Assembly: GCA_963555705.1 (NCBI GenBank)
Contig: OY743180.1
Location: 31,218,129 to 31,282,128 of the forward strand
Length of the DNA stretch: 64,000 nt
Origin: Ligustrum vulgare
Lineage: Eukaryota > Streptophyta > Magnoliopsida > Lamiales > Oleaceae
Direction of reading: 5' to 3'
The notes under the pieces are model-generated. The model saw nothing but the letters and a program-made list of their open reading frames with translations, had not been told where the DNA came from and searched no databases. This document shows, one piece after another, positions 33,601 through 45,717 of the stretch. The stretch's first letter is position 1. The number at the start of each line of letters is the position of its first letter. Both the position numbers and the translations under genes were made by a program.

Positions 33601-35149
33601 TCATACAATCTCTATACACATTACTAGCCAAAAGTGATACTCCTACCGGCGTTGTTACAGCTAATTCATTATCTAAAGGCTCTAACTTCTTCTCAGCATG
33701 ACAAGCAAGTGCATAAGAAATAAAAGAATGTGTAGCACCTGAATCAATTAATGTGCGAGCATCTCTACCAAAAATAGATAACATACCAATAACCACATCC
33801 GGTGACTCATCTGCCTCCTTCTGGGTCATAGCAAATACCTTACCCTGAGTCCTGTTACGCCCTGCCTGAGCTCCAGATCTAGCAGTACTACCTCTAGCAA
33901 CATTAGACTGAGCATCGCCAGTCGACCCTACTGAGATGTCCCTCTGACTCTGCCCCACATTGCTAACACCTGGCTGAGGAAATAATATATGTGATCCGCT
34001 ACTCTGCTGAGATTTGATTGGGCAATCCTTCCTCATGTGTCCCATCTGACCACACTGATAACAGACTCCAACTCCCTTAAGGCACTCTCCTGGATGAAAC
34101 TTCCCCCAAGACTGACACTGTGGAAAGCTACGAAAATCAGAACTCTGACTAGGCCTCGATCCCTGAGATCTCTGCATAGAGCCCTGTGGATGTATATGAC
34201 TCCCTCCAGTCTGCTGTACAGAACTCTGACTCCGACCTGACATCTTACTGAATCCCGAACTCTGAGACTTTGATTTAAAATTTGTAGAATTTGTAGCACC
34301 TGGCCAAAACCCTTTTCTATTCTTCTTAGACCCTGAAGCCCCTGTCTGGCCACTACCTCCAAAACTCGTCTGTGCCCTTTGGTTGCGTCCATCTATGATA
34401 GCTGTCTCGACCCTCAAAGTCGCTTCTACCAATGACCCGAAATTTTGATGCCCATGAACTGTCACGTAAGGCCGAATATCTGATCGCAACCCCTGCTCAA
34501 ATCGCCTACATTTTTCTCTTTCATCAGCGATTAAGTTACTAGCATACTTAGACAACTCTACAAACCTCAAATGGTACTCGGCAACAGACATGGATCCTTG
34601 AACTAATCTCAAAAATTCATCACGTTTTGCATCGCGATAAAATGGAGGGTAATAAGTCTCATTGAAAGCATCCGTGAACATAGCCCAAGTAATAACGCTA
34701 GGGTCTGGATACCGACATCGATATGATGCCCACCAATCTGCAGCTCCTCCCCTCAACAGAAAAATAGCAAGACGTAACTTCTTGCCCTCAGGAACCTCCA
34801 TTACATCAAATATATTCTCCAAAGATTTCATCCAAAGCTCAGCATCAGCTGGGTTGGATGTACCCATAAAATTTTTTGCTCCAAGTTTCATAGCTCTCTC
34901 AATGAGATTATCCTTTTCTGTGTGCGGTAGGAGGGAAGCAATAGCTGCAACGATCCTGTCAGTAGCAGGGTCAGGCTGTTCCTGCATTTGTGCCTGAGGT
35001 TGCACTGGAGGATGTACCTCGGGATGCACCTGAGGTTGGTGAACTGATTCTGCGGCACCACCGGCCTCCCCTGCATGTCCTCCATCAGGAGCATTCTGAG
35101 TCTGAGGAATTGGATTTGGTTGCCTGCGAGTCCTACCACCACGAGCCAT
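30680..35149 (-). CDS. Tekay chromovirus gag-pol polyprotein, C-terminally truncated (1,489 aa)
   Basis: One uninterrupted frame holds all main activities. The gag core spans residues ~80-250 (ADWWASYR at 137-144). A CCHC zinc knuckle follows (C363, C366, H371, C376). Protease has [12 protein letters not shown] (D469). Reverse transcriptase spans ~640-850, with FIDD at 803-806. RNase H spans ~945-1060 (D952, E989, D1014, D1057). Integrase begins with an H2C2 finger (H1165, H1172, C1202, C1205) and has a core with D1235, D1296 and E1332 at D-x60-D-x35-E spacing, plus a GPY motif near 1470. Translated proteins would assemble particles, copy RNA and integrate cDNA. The sister copy continues for about 95 more residues including a chromodomain; here the frame ends in VVCF read from LTR sequence. 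The ATG at 35149 matches that of the sister copy and lies 71 bases after the primer-binding site. Losing the chromodomain should impair chromatin targeting, and the missing polypurine tract should prevent normal replication. Confidence 0.93.
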   Translation of the reverse strand: MARGGRTRRQPNPIPQTQNAPDGGHAGEAGGAAESVHQPQVHPEVHPPVQPQAQMQEQPDPATDRIVAAIASLLPHTEKDNLIERAMKLGAKNFMGTSNPADAELWMKSLENIFDVMEVPEGKKLRLAIFLLRGGAADWWASYRCRYPDPSVITWAMFTDAFNETYYPPFYRDAKRDEFLRLVQGSMSVAEYHLRFVELSKYASNLIADEREKCRRFEQGLRSDIRPYVTVHGHQNFGSLVEATLRVETAIIDGRNQRAQTSFGGSGQTGASGSKKNRKGFWPGATNSTNFKSKSQSSGFSKMSGRSQSSVQQTGGSHIHPQGSMQRSQGSRPSQSSDFRSFPQCQSWGKFHPGECLKGVGVCYQCGQMGHMRKDCPIKSQQSSGSHILFPQPGVSNVGQSQRDISVGSTGDAQSNVARGSTARSGAQAGRNRTQGKVFAMTQKEADESPDVVIGMLSIFGRDARTLIDSGATHSFISYALACHAEKKLEPLDNELAVTTPVGVSLLASNVYRDCMIRVNDHQLRADLIPLDMHDFDVILGMDFLSEHRATFDCFRKEVVFRKPEELEFVLVGERRILPSCVISALDARKLLKKGCHAYLANVIDIRLTNPKLEDIPVVRDFPDVFPEDLPGLPPDREVEFSIDLIPGTAPILQAPYRMAPTELKELKVQLKELVDKGFIRPSVSPWGAPVLFLKKKDGTMRLCIDYRQLNKVTIRNKYPLPRIDDLFDQLRGPAVFSKIDLRSGYHQLKIKDADIPKTAFRTRYGHYEFLVMPFGLTNAPAAFMDLMNRVLHPYLDRFVIVFIDDILVYSPSKDEHAEHLEIILKTLRDKHLYAKFSKCEFWLDKVVFLGHVISAEGIYVDPIKTEAVMKWERPSNVTEVRSFLGLAGYYRRFVEGFSKIALPLTSLTRKDSKFLWTPECEKSFQEMKSRLVSAPILTLPSPGEEFVVYSDASRQGLGCVLMQNGKVIAYASRQLKKHELNYPTHDLELAAVVLALKIWRHYLYGEKCQIFTDHKSLKYIFDQKELNLRQRRWLELIKDYDCKIDYHPGKANVVADALSRKVSSHSTKSSAMCAALMGEFRTLHAQLSTTTTGALLAHFQVRPTLINKVREAQLQDLALKTLEAEVTVGLRTDYEIRDGALFMGNRLCVPDIPELKKEILEEAHSSGYAMHPGSTKMYHTLKEHYWWRGMKREIAEFVSTCFVCQQVKPDRQKTAGLLQPLPIPEWKWEHITMDFLFGLPRTQNGHDGVWVIVDRLTKTSRFLPIKATFSLSKLAKLYVDEIVSFYGTPVSIVSDRDPRFTSKFWPSLQDALGTKLQFSTAFHPQTDGQSERTIQTLEDMLRACVLEFKGSWDSHLRLMEFAYNNSYHSSIEMAPFEALYGRKCRTPVCWGEVGERRLEGPEFIQIATETVKVIREKLKAAQDRQKSYADRRRKDLEFAVGDRVFLKLSPWKGVLRFGKRGKLSPRYIGPYKIVERIGPVAYRLVVCF

Positions 35150-35219
35150 AACTCTCTACAATGGTTGATAGAAAAAGATCAATACATATGCAATGCAACC
35201 CAACAGACTCTATAACCAT

Positions 35220-35231
35220 GCTCTGATACCA
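35220..35231 (-). other. Primer-binding site, initiator tRNA-Met (unit A)
   Basis: On the minus strand it is a perfect TGGTATCAGAGC, two bases after the LTR end at 35234. Confidence 0.95.
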
Positions 35232-35233
35232 CT

Positions 35234-36998
35234 TGACACGACCCCATCTCGAATCACCCTATGTGGACCCGAGACGTGGCGTGCGCCGATGATGGATGCC
35301 AGCTAGATACTGGACCCACCACCAAGACTACTGAAACTTCTCGTAATACCCCATGATTTTAAAAAAAAATTGACAGAGTTCCCTTTAAATATTGGATATA
35401 ACCTCCCTGTAACAAATCAACAAATCCTCAAACCACCCCATGTAAAATACTGGGAATCCATATCCCTTCCCATCATCATATCAAAATCAAAAGAACTTAT
35501 GCCTGCCCATCTAGTTCTTACTACATATCATCCATTCCACTTACATTTAATACATCAACATATCATTCTAATCAACTAAGCACTTGACAAAACAATAACT
35601 CGAGAATGGACCGAGTTAAATATATATACATGAATCCCAAAAGAATGATGAAGACTAGAAACATACAACTAAATGATCTTTGGCTCTTTGGCAGGCTTTC
35701 CAACTTCCTCTCAAAACTCAAAAGTATCCTGGTAAGGAAAATGTTACAAAAATATGAGATTTTAACTCAGTGAGTGGAGTGTTTGAAAACTAGTCATACT
35801 TTTCTCGCTTATAATTCTTTATGAAATAACTATTTGTTTTGTAACTATAAATTTTGATTGACATAAGAAAATATTTTACTTATCTGAAAAGCACATCTAG
35901 CTGAAATGAGAATTTATAAATACTGAAACCATGGCATAAATTGTGATAACTGTCTGATAATACTAAAAATTCGTTGAACTGTAATGAGAAGCTGAAATAT
36001 TTTTCTATGAATAAATATATCATACTGTACTGAAAGAATCACATCAAGGTGTACCCAATGAACAACTTTACTCAAGTACAGAGTACTCTCGATGTACAAG
36101 TCAAAGCCATTCAAATCTGATAAGCTGATAATCTGATAAACTGTGTCATATGCGCATAGACTGCCCCAAAGGCTAAAGCACCCTAGTACACGGCCCAAAG
36201 CCTATATGTGCACAAGAGTGGGTCCCAAAGACCTCTGATAATCTGATAATATGGTCAAACACTGTGGAAACGAATTCACATCAGTGCAGAGCGGGTAATA
36301 TCACCTGGGTACTTCTGATGGTTTTTCACAATAATAATTTACATGTAACAAATTCTTTTATAGAATAATGTACTAAATTTATAATTTGATTAGCGAAGAA
36401 GTCTAAAATCATGCTTCTAAACTTGTATTTGCGAAAAGTAGTAATTTCTGTAACTTGTCTACTTAATTAAAAACATGAATCGTATGGAAAATTCATGCCA
36501 TTAAATATTAAAATTTAACTTTAAGGAAAAATAAGTTTCTCCACTCACAAAGATTGTGACTGAAACCTAGTTTGGCTGATAGGCCTGGCCAATCTCCGTG
36601 TCGCCTCCTGAAAATTAAATTAAAACCTTGGATCAACTCTACTAATTACAAATATTTAACAAATGCCCAAAATGAAATAACATCCTATACAAAAACCACA
36701 AATTTCATATGTCTCCAACATTACATCCAACCAACCTTCTCTTATGTGAAATATAGCTTCATTATAACTCATATATCCTTTATTTAACCAATACCTCAAT
36801 GGAATGCTCATAGACACCAAAACCCCTTTCCAAGAAACTAGTAATTGACTAATTCTTCAACTTAATTACATGGGTAATTTAATCTCCAAATACACATCAC
36901 CAAATTAAGCTTGAAATAATTTAATATAAGCTCCAATAACTCAATCTTGCCCAAATCATGAATTTAATCCACTATTATTATAAACCCTAGCATGTAAC
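35234..36998 (-). repeat. Middle Tekay LTR, 3' part
   Basis: The plus strand starts TGACACGACCCC. The LTR runs to the copia insertion at 36999 and continues at 52998. The total LTR is about 2,329 bp. It matches the 5' LTR copy at 58431 through 36654. No gene is seen; several small open frames here recur in the other copy but have no recognisable features. Confidence 0.9.
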
Positions 36999-38414
36999 TG
37001 TTGGAATTATATATGCCCATAGAGTATAATTCACGACATTTAAAAGTAAAATATTAATTGATTGTATTAATATGATGTTGTGTTTGTCCACGGGTCGATT
37101 TGATATTACAAATTGAGTGTTTAAGTTGTTAAACACGGAAAGATTCAATTTGTGATTCGATCTAAAATTAACGTTCACGATCAGTAAATAAATATGGACA
37201 ATTTATTTTGATAAGATCGTCTCGATTTTATTAAAGTCTATCTTTGACTTTGGTAATAAAATTGAGAGTACGTTTGGAACGTATTGGACGGGACCACGTG
37301 AAATTAATTTGTGACATTGACCGTACAAATTTAATTTCACTTGATTATCGTACGTGGGACCTTAATCCTAATCGGATAATGGACTTCGATTACTAACTTG
37401 AAGTTCTTTGAGGTATCAATGGGTGAGATCAAATTGCTGATCAATATCTCGGTACTTTGGGAATTAAAGTGAACTAACGAGGAACATATATTCGTATTAT
37501 GGAATCCGTCACCTTTTAGGTATGATTATAATCTCACTGGTTCTTCTCGTGGACAGTTGAATCTGAGCTCAGTAATTCGACAGTGACTGTTGAATTCTAT
37601 GATGTGATGGGATCACATCGAACTGTCAGATAGAAGATGAGAGTTGAGAATTTATGAATATTCGGAGAAGGGCATTTTGGTCATTTTAACTTGCTCCGAA
37701 TATTCGAGTTGATCGACGGGGGTAACATGTAAGAACGATAAGTCAGAGGATATAATTATTGATTAATTGTTTCAGTAATTTCAATTTTACTAAGAGTGCA
37801 ATCTCGTTCTTTTAGTGGAATAAAACGTGATTAATAAATTAATTTTGACTGATCAAGAGTTGATCGGGTTATAATTAATTTATTGGAGCTTAGTTTAATT
37901 GGGTCCGATCAGGTTCCCTCGGTGGCTTCACTATAATGGGTTTATACAGGCTTATTACCTGTATTGGGTTGTGCAGAAATGGGCCTGGGTTATGGTACTA
38001 GGCCTGGTAGGGTTTTGGAGTGTAAAGTAGTTACAAATAGTCTCCCAAGACTATTTTTCTTAACCTAATGTGAAAAGTGGCGAGACACACACTAAAGTGT
38101 GTAGTGTGTGTTTCCTCTTTACAAAGAAACCCTAATCCTAGTTTAACCTAGATCTTGAGAAAGGTGACCACACACCTGCACAACTGCCATTGGAGAACAC
38201 CGAGGAAAGCTTGAGGGTTTGAAGCTTTGGTGGAATCAAGAAGCAGTTGATGAAGATTATTGTAAAGCACGCTACAAAGGTAATCTTCTCAAAATCCTTT
38301 TTGTGTGCGAAATTATTTATTCCAAGTTAAATACATAGAACAGAAAATTCTGTAACGGGATAATCTATCACAAGAAATCAATTTTTGTGATTAGAGCAAC
38401 TCGGGTTCCCAACA
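36999..38414 (+). repeat. Copia dimer LTR 1
   Basis: Ends are TGTTGGAATTAT and GGTTCCCAACA (inverted TGTTGG/CCAACA); length is 1,416 bp. It contains a 12-bp perfect inverted repeat at 37656-37667 and 37694-37705. I noticed only one base difference from LTR 3 (38367). Confidence 0.95.
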
Positions 38415-38416
38415 AT

Positions 38417-38428
38417 TGGTATCAGAGC
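38417..38428 (+). other. Primer-binding site, initiator tRNA-Met (copia unit 1)
   Basis: A perfect TGGTATCAGAGC two bases after LTR 1. Confidence 0.95.
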
Positions 38429-41400
38429 GTCAGGTTTTTGATATTGTTTTGTGTATTTAGGAATAAATATTTTTTTTGTCTATGCATGTGTTAGTTGAGC
38501 GGTGTTAGGTTTTATGTGATTTGATTGTTATTGGATGAATGATATTTTTTATTGAACAAATTTATGGCCTTAGATTTTTGTCGTGAAATCTTGTATTTGT
38601 ATTATCGAGTCTTGTAACAAAAGGGGTGGATTACGACTCCATGTTTTCCCTTTTGATTTTGATTTTTTATTTTTGCAATAGAATTAGGGTTTATGTTATT
38701 TCTGTTGTAATTATAAAATCAGAGGACCAGATCTGCAATTTCATACAAAGGGACCAATTATGCAATTTCGGATTCATGGACTGCTGTTGCAAAATTCAGA
38801 GGACCAGGCAATGCAATTTCTATATTGAAGGACCGGATCTGCAGTTACGGATTTGGAGGTCCTCTGCTGCAATTTACGGGTTGTACCAAACTTCATCATC
38901 TCCATATAATAAGGACTTGCAGTGCAATATCACAAGAAATTGGGCAGCAGCATCGTGGATGCTGCTGCTGCGATCGACGACGCTGGCTGCCCCGTCTCGT
39001 ATGCAGTGGCAACGGCAAAATGCAACCCCGACCGAGAAGCGCGACACCCACAGGTGTCGTTGTCGCCTCCGCGTGGTGCGGCAGTGCTATACGCACTGTT
39101 GATTCGCGGTTGGCTGCAGCGGATCCAATCTCTCCTGTTTCTCTATCCTATCTCCGGTGATTGGCGAAGCAGGCGGCAGCGAAGCCACAGCGCTGCTGTG
39201 GTCTCAGGGTTGCGCCAGTTCGTGGCGTGGCTGTGCTGCGCGATTATGGTGTCCACGTGATGCACGGCTTCCTTGGCATTCTCCGGCGATGAGAATGGTT
39301 TCCATTGGCGGCTGCGTGTTCTTCTGGCGTGAGGTCTCCTATGGTTGCTGCAAACTTTGTATCAGTTAGAAAGGAAATGGGCTATTCATTTGGGCCGGTT
39401 TTTGGAATTAAGGAAATGGGCCAGATATCAAATGATTGGCTGATTGGGCCAGTTGAATTAAATTGAAATTGGGCCAAATATAGATGAAATTAAATATGGC
39501 TCAGAAATTGTAAAATTGTCCATTTTAATTAATTGCAATGTGGGCTAAATTGTTTAGCTGGGGCAATGCAATGTGGACTGAATTTTACAATGGGCTGGAA
39601 TATTTAATTGGATCACTTCATGTTGGTATTTGACATTTGGGCTGAAGATTGAAGCTTTACAGATTGGACCAGTTTGGTAATGGGCTGAGAAATATTATTT
39701 GAAGAGTTCAAGTAATGGGCTGGACACTTGCAAATGGGAATTGAAGAATTGGGTCGGCTTGTGGCTCAATTGAATCTTTAATTAATTTGTATTTTTTGTG
39801 TCTAGGTTTGGCCATAAATTATGTTCATATTTATTTTATTATCGCATTTATTTTATGCTTTAATTAAATTGTGAATGAATGTCATTAGATAACATGTCAT
39901 GTAGATCGCATAAACACCGTTCTAGGTACTATACTGTCATGCATTGTTTTATATTTTATTTTCTTTTCTAAATGTTAGATTAGAAAATAAATATATTTAT
40001 TAATAATTGAATCGATTTTAAGAGTTAAAATTGATTGGTAATTATTAAATTAAAAACCCAACAGTTCAAAATATTAAGTGAGTGAGGGTGCAAAATATTT
40101 TGAACCCACGGCCTCCCCTATTAGCCTATTAGTAAAAATTTGTGTATGCCTCGTGCTAATCTAATTAGTCTCCCTATAGGAGGGCTGCACTGTTTTGGTT
40201 ACTAGATTGGGCCCAATTAGGTGATGATTTTTTAAGTGTGAATTAATCATGATTACCCTATAGGTGACATAATTAATTTGGTACTTGAAATATTATCAAT
40301 ATAGGGGTTAGACACTTAAATCAATGATATCGTGGGGACTTCCTATAGAATATCCAAACGATGTCAATGATGGCCAAATTTTAACGACTATAAATTAAAT
40401 ATTGCATGAGATGCTAGATATATTTAATTTAGTGGGAGGGTCCCAGCCTAGCCATAAATCACATTTATTTCTCCTATAGAGAAATGTGTTTAAGATTTTG
40501 GAGTTTTAGGTTGTCATCATATTATAGTAGTTTTGGGTCTACTTGTGCATAATTTTTTATTCATGCATCATATATGAAAGTATTCATCATTTATGCAACT
40601 CGTGTTTAATACATTTATTTTATTTGAATGTCGTATTTCCACAACTAGTTATATGTTTAGACATCACCAACTAATTTGCGAAAACTGTAACATGTCTCGT
40701 TATAATTCTTTTCCACTTATGACATTTGTTCATGCTAGAAGATCCTTGTTCAAAAATAATTATAAATCTTCCAATGAAAATGGTTTTATTTTGATGAGAT
40801 GGTTTATTGCATAATTTTGATTCTCACGTCAAGTACTTCGCAATAAAAACATCAAAATAGGATACCATATTTATTTTCTCGATGGAAGGGTATTTATGAT
40901 AATTTGAACATTTTAATTATGGAGTTATACAAAATATGCTATCAAGCTATAATATATCTCTACTTATGAACCGATCACGATTTTTACAAGAGACCATTTG
41001 GTAAAACATGATTGGTCACTTTAACGTGGTGGAGGTTCCACTTGTAAACATTGATTCATGTGACATAATGCTTGAGAAATCTTTTAAGATGATCTCTTGC
41101 GGTTCAGTGTGGACTATATTCACCAGGATGAACGTGTCCTTGAAAGTTTCAATGTAAGCTATTCATAAAGAAGAGATTATTTTAAAGCAACGGATAGTAT
41201 GGTAGGCCCTCTAACCTTTTTGCTTTTGAGCAAAGATAGGATTAATGAGGAAGTAGCCTTTCTTGGAAACTCTATAATGGAGTAAGACTCTATTCCTTGT
41301 GTTATGGTTAGTAATTGAGTCTATCTTGATTATAGATTCTAGAGTAACTAATCGCTATTGCAAGTTGTTGCAATATGGTCCTAGGTGATCAAATGACACA

Positions 41401-42479
41401 ATGAGATAGAGTATACTATAAGGATAAGCACGGGTATGGTAATATGGAAAGAGCCATTGGGCTTTTATGTTTGCGAAACAATTTGATTGTTATTTTGTCT
41501 CTTTATTATTTGAGCGGAATTATTTAGCACTTAATCTCCAGTTATTAGTTGGAATTAAGTTAAATAATGCTCTTATTATTGCGAGACAAATGATTAACAA
41601 TCTCAAAGCCTTGTAAATGGTTCTAAGTGTAATATTACTACAAATGATAAGGGATAGATGATTCCTTGTATTAATGAATTCTTTGATAAGATCTTAAGAT
41701 AATCATATTTATCTAAATAAGATTGAAAGACTAGTAAAGATAGCCTCTAAGTATTTTGGAGGTGGAATCTATGTGGGCTTTTGAATTTTATTTAGAGGGT
41801 AAAATGATTAAAATCTTAGGCTTGGTCACACTTATCCAAAACTCGATTCTAATACTAGTAAGGGATGGACCTCAAAAGGATCTGAGGTGGAATCTATATT
41901 GTTTTCTGAATCTTGTTTAGAGGATTAGATAACCAAGAGTCCTTATACATTAAATGGACTTAAGAGTTTGAGGATTAATACACTTCGATATGTGTGGATT
42001 CTTTGGTGCTCAAGATACGAGAGAGTACGAGTAATTCATCATTTTTTTTGATGATCACTCAGATCTCGATTCTATACTTAATATCTCATTGATCTGAAAT
42101 GTTGAAGAATTTCTAGAATTTTGGACAGAAGTTGAGAAGTAATTAAGAGAATCGAGATACTTCGATTTGATCGAGGTTTGTGTATCTCTCATATGAGTTT
42201 AGGAACCATTTGTCGGAAAAGGAGAACAAGGTAATACCAAATCAATGGTGAGTTATCCTCGTTACTAGTTTCATTTGGGAATGTATACCGGAGATAGTTA
42301 GGTTCCTTCATAGCCTAGTACCATTGATTCATTTCCTGAAATACCCCTAGAGTTGTGGCATGGGTGCAAGCTCAGTTTACACCACATTCAGATTTGGGGA
42401 CTTTTGGCACACAAGCTGAAAGCCAGGATTGACGAGATGGAGGCAACAATGAAGGTTTGATTATAAGGTATGCAGCGAA
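38429..42479 (+). other. Non-coding leader and unrecognised internal sequence, copia unit 1
   Basis: About 4 kb without a recognisable gag, protease or integrase core. Visible substructure includes repeated GGACCR...TGCAATTT phrases at 38723-38880, a GC-rich island at about 38930-39360, ten plus-strand TGGGCT/TGGGCC motifs at 39378-39721, and AT-rich sequence with scattered stops from 39780 on. Small open frames at 38626-39369 overlap in all three frames and differ in composition from the rest, but I cannot assign them. Confidence 0.6.
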
Positions 42480-44270
42480 ACTAGAAATTATTTCTTCTAT
42501 AGTCCTCTGGTCAAGAAAGTATTTGTTCAGTACAAATGTAACTTTCTTAGAGGATAAGGCATATAGAAGAATACAAATCCACAAGTAAAATTCTATTGGA
42601 TAAGATGTTAGAACGTGGTTTAAACAACTTGATTCCAGGTTTCCGCATAGAATTAATCTTGATGATTTGGGACTTCCTACGGAACCGATGGTTGCTGATC
42701 CTAGTGGGAGAAATAAGGCAAGTGGTTCAACCACTATTTTTGCCTGGTGAACCCAATGGACAGGGAAAAACCAAAGGTTGTAGTCGAAGTTGTTCTCACT
42801 GTTCTGCCTCTTCTTTATGTTCATAAAGAGGTAGTGAAGAGGTTGATCCCAATTAGAGATATAACCAAGTAGTGGGAGGAGAGGAAGGGACTCTGTTTGG
42901 ACATAATGGAAATACACTTCCAGTGACTAATTGGAGTGGGAGGGTTGTAAGACCACCTTCTTGACGCTTATTCTACGGAGAGTCTTTTTAGACAGTCTCT
43001 ACTGAAATAAGAGAAGGACTCCTCATTTAGGGAAGTGGTAGAAGTTATGGAATTGAAATCATGGAAGGTGAACGAGAACTCGGAATTGGATTCCTTGTAC
43101 TACACTAGGGTTTGGATATTTGTAAACACACCTAATGGGGTCAAACCTATAGGGTGTGATGATTTTTAAGATGATAGGAGAATGGTAGATGAGAAGGTTG
43201 ATGCCTTCAGCGCAAGGCTCATGGCTGTGGGTTTGTGAAACCCTTCTTGCCAATTGCCATGCGAATATTTACCTGGATCTTTTATCCATTATCGTTCATT
43301 GTGAAAATGAGGTACGACATATGGATGTCAAGAAGTTGTTTCTTGAATGCATCTTGAGGAAATCATTTACAAAGTGTAATCTGATGAGTTCATATTAAAA
43401 ACCATGAAAGTAAAATTCATGACTTACAAGTTTCCAACTTTGGATTTGGGTATTTGTTCAACATATGGAATACAGAATTTGATCGAATGATTGTGATACA
43501 TGTTATTGATCAAAATCTTGATATATCTTAAGTATACTTGAGTATACAGAAAGATGAGTCAGTTTTCGCGACTATTTATTTGAATGACACTCTACTAATG
43601 TGTGAGAGTATTTTCATTAAATAGTAATTGGCACCAGCAATTATACTTGAAGGACTTGTAGATGACTGTCTATTTTTTCTAGACATCCGTACTTTTCGGA
43701 GTGGGAGAAAAATGAAATAGAAAGTCTCAAGTTTCATGTAATAATAAGATACTATCTACATTTACAATATTTAAGTCTTGAAAGGAATAATGTTCTTTGT
43801 AGACTTTATCTATCTTATGAGTATTCTCCTAAAACTCATGGTAAGATAGAGAAGGTTCCTTATGCTCCGGCTATAGGAAGCCTTACTTTGCACTAGATAG
43901 GTCATATCTTATGCTGGGGATATTGTTGGTGATTATTAGTTTGATCCCGGATCAGATCATTGAATAGAGGTAAAGCACGTACTGAAGCGTTTTTGGAAAA
44001 CGAGTAAATATTTGCTTATCTATTTAGTTGGTGATCTGATGGATTAAAACTAATTAAGATCTGATTTGACTAGAATTCTCCAGAGTCGTCAAAATTGGAA
44101 TATAACTGGGAGATAATGTGGTTAATTGGTTGGGAATAACACAATCTTGGATTGTTTGTTATACAACCGTGACTTACATCGAAATGAGTTACTATCTTGG
44201 TTGAGAACATAATCATTAGTGTAATGATGATGTTGACAAGATGGATGATTCGATGTTTCATGTATACTCT
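42480..44270 (+). pseudogene. Copia integrase tail, RT and RNase H relic, unit 1
   Basis: Short copia blocks are still readable. At about 42510-42560 there is the end of integrase (STNVTFLED). At 43100-43240 there is the start of RT (NGVKPIGC, SARLMAVGL). Near 43310-43350 there is the 'MDVKTAFLxG' region (MDVKKLFLEC). At 43577-43588 there is YLND in place of YVDD, so the catalytic pair is lost. At about 43830-43890 there is a KVPYAPAIGSL block. Stops and frame changes occur throughout. The remainder to the polypurine tract is the decayed RNase H region. Confidence 0.75.
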
Positions 44271-44276
44271 AAGGGC

Positions 44277-44287
44277 AAGTGGGAGAT
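44277..44287 (+). other. Polypurine tract, copia unit 1
   Basis: AAGTGGGAGAT directly before LTR 2 is the usual copia form. Confidence 0.9.
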
Positions 44288-45703
44288 TGTTGGAATTATA
44301 TATGCCCATAGAGTATAATTCACGACATTTAAAAGTAAAATATTAATTGATTGTATTAATATGATGTTGTGTTTGTCCACGGGTCGATTTGATATTACAA
44401 ATTGAGTGTTTAAGTTGTTAAACACGGAAAGATTCAATTTGTGATTCGATCTAAAATTAACGTTCACGATCAATAAATAAATATGGACAATTTATTTTGA
44501 TAAGATCGTCTCGATTTTATTAAAGTCTATCTTTGACTTTGGTAATAAAATTGAGAGTACGTTTGGAACGTATTGGACGGGACCACGTGAAATTAATTTA
44601 TGACATTGACCGTACAAATTTAATTTCACTTGATTATCGTACGTGGGACCTTAATCCTAATCGGATAATGGACTTCGATTACTAACTTGAAGTTCTTTGA
44701 GGTATCAATGGGTGAGATCAAATTGCTGATCAATATCTCGGTACTTTGGGAATTAAAGTGAACTAACGAGGAACATATATTCGTATTATGGAATCCGTCA
44801 CCTTTTAGGTATGATTATAATCTCACTGGTTCTTCTCGTGGACAGTTGAATCTGAGCTCAGTAATTCGACAGTGACTGTTGAATTCTATGATGTGATGGG
44901 ATCACATCGAACTGTCAGATAGAAGATGAGAGTTGAGAATTTATGAATATTCGGAGAAGGGCATTTTGGTCATTTTAACTTGCTCCGAATATTCGAGTTG
45001 ATCGACAGGGGTAACATGTAAGAACGATAAGTCAGAGGATATAATTATTGATTAATTGTTTCAGTAATTTCAATTTTACTAAGAGTGCAATCTCGTTCTT
45101 TTAGTGGAATAAAACGTGATTAATAAATTAATTTTGACTGATCAAGAGTTGATCGGGTTATAATTAATTTATTGGAGCTTAGTTTAATTGGGTCCGATCA
45201 GGTTCCCTCGGTGGCTTCACTATAATGGGTTTATACAGGCTTATTACCTGTATTGGGTTGTGCAGAAATGGGCCTGGGTTATGGTACTAGGCCTGGTAGG
45301 GTTTTGGAGTGTAAAGTAGTTACAAATAGTCTCCCAAGACTATTTTTCTTAACCTAATGTGAAAAGTGGCGAGACACACACTAAAGTGTGTAGTGTGTGT
45401 TTCCTCTTTACAAAGAAACCCTAATCCTAGTTTAACCTAGATCTTGAGAAAGGTGACCACACACCTGCACAACTGCCATTGGAGAACACCGAGGAAAGCT
45501 TGAGGGTTTGAAGCTTTGGTGGAATCAAGAAGCAGTTGATGAAGATTATTGTAAAGCACGCTACAAAGGTAATCTTCTCAAAATCCTTTTTGTGTGCGAA
45601 ATTATTTATTCCAAGTTAAATACATAGAACAGAAAATCCTGTAACGGGATAATCTATCACAAGAAATCAATTTTTGTGATTAGAGCAACTCGGGTTCCCA
45701 ACA
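44288..45703 (+). repeat. Copia dimer LTR 2 (shared)
   Basis: Identical in length to LTR 1. I noticed private changes near 44471 (CAATAAAT for CAGTAAAT), 44600 (TTTATGAC for TTTGTGAC) and 45007 (GACAGGGG for GACGGGGG). It shares a C near 45637 with LTR 3 where LTR 1 has T. Confidence 0.95.
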
Positions 45704-45705
45704 AT

Positions 45706-45717
45706 TGGTATCAGAGC
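45706..45717 (+). other. Primer-binding site, initiator tRNA-Met (copia unit 2)
   Basis: A perfect TGGTATCAGAGC two bases after LTR 2. Confidence 0.95.

Noticed and set aside
38626..39369. Overlapping open frames of 66-158 codons in the copia leader
   Set aside because: They overlap in all frames, arise from a GC-rich stretch with few stops, repeat unchanged in the second unit, and show no recognisable domain. They are reported as a composition anomaly, not as genes.
42372..42917. 181-codon minus-strand frame in the copia unit (and its copy at 49661-50206)
   Set aside because: It is antisense to decayed copia integrase/RT sequence on the plus strand and has no domain of its own.
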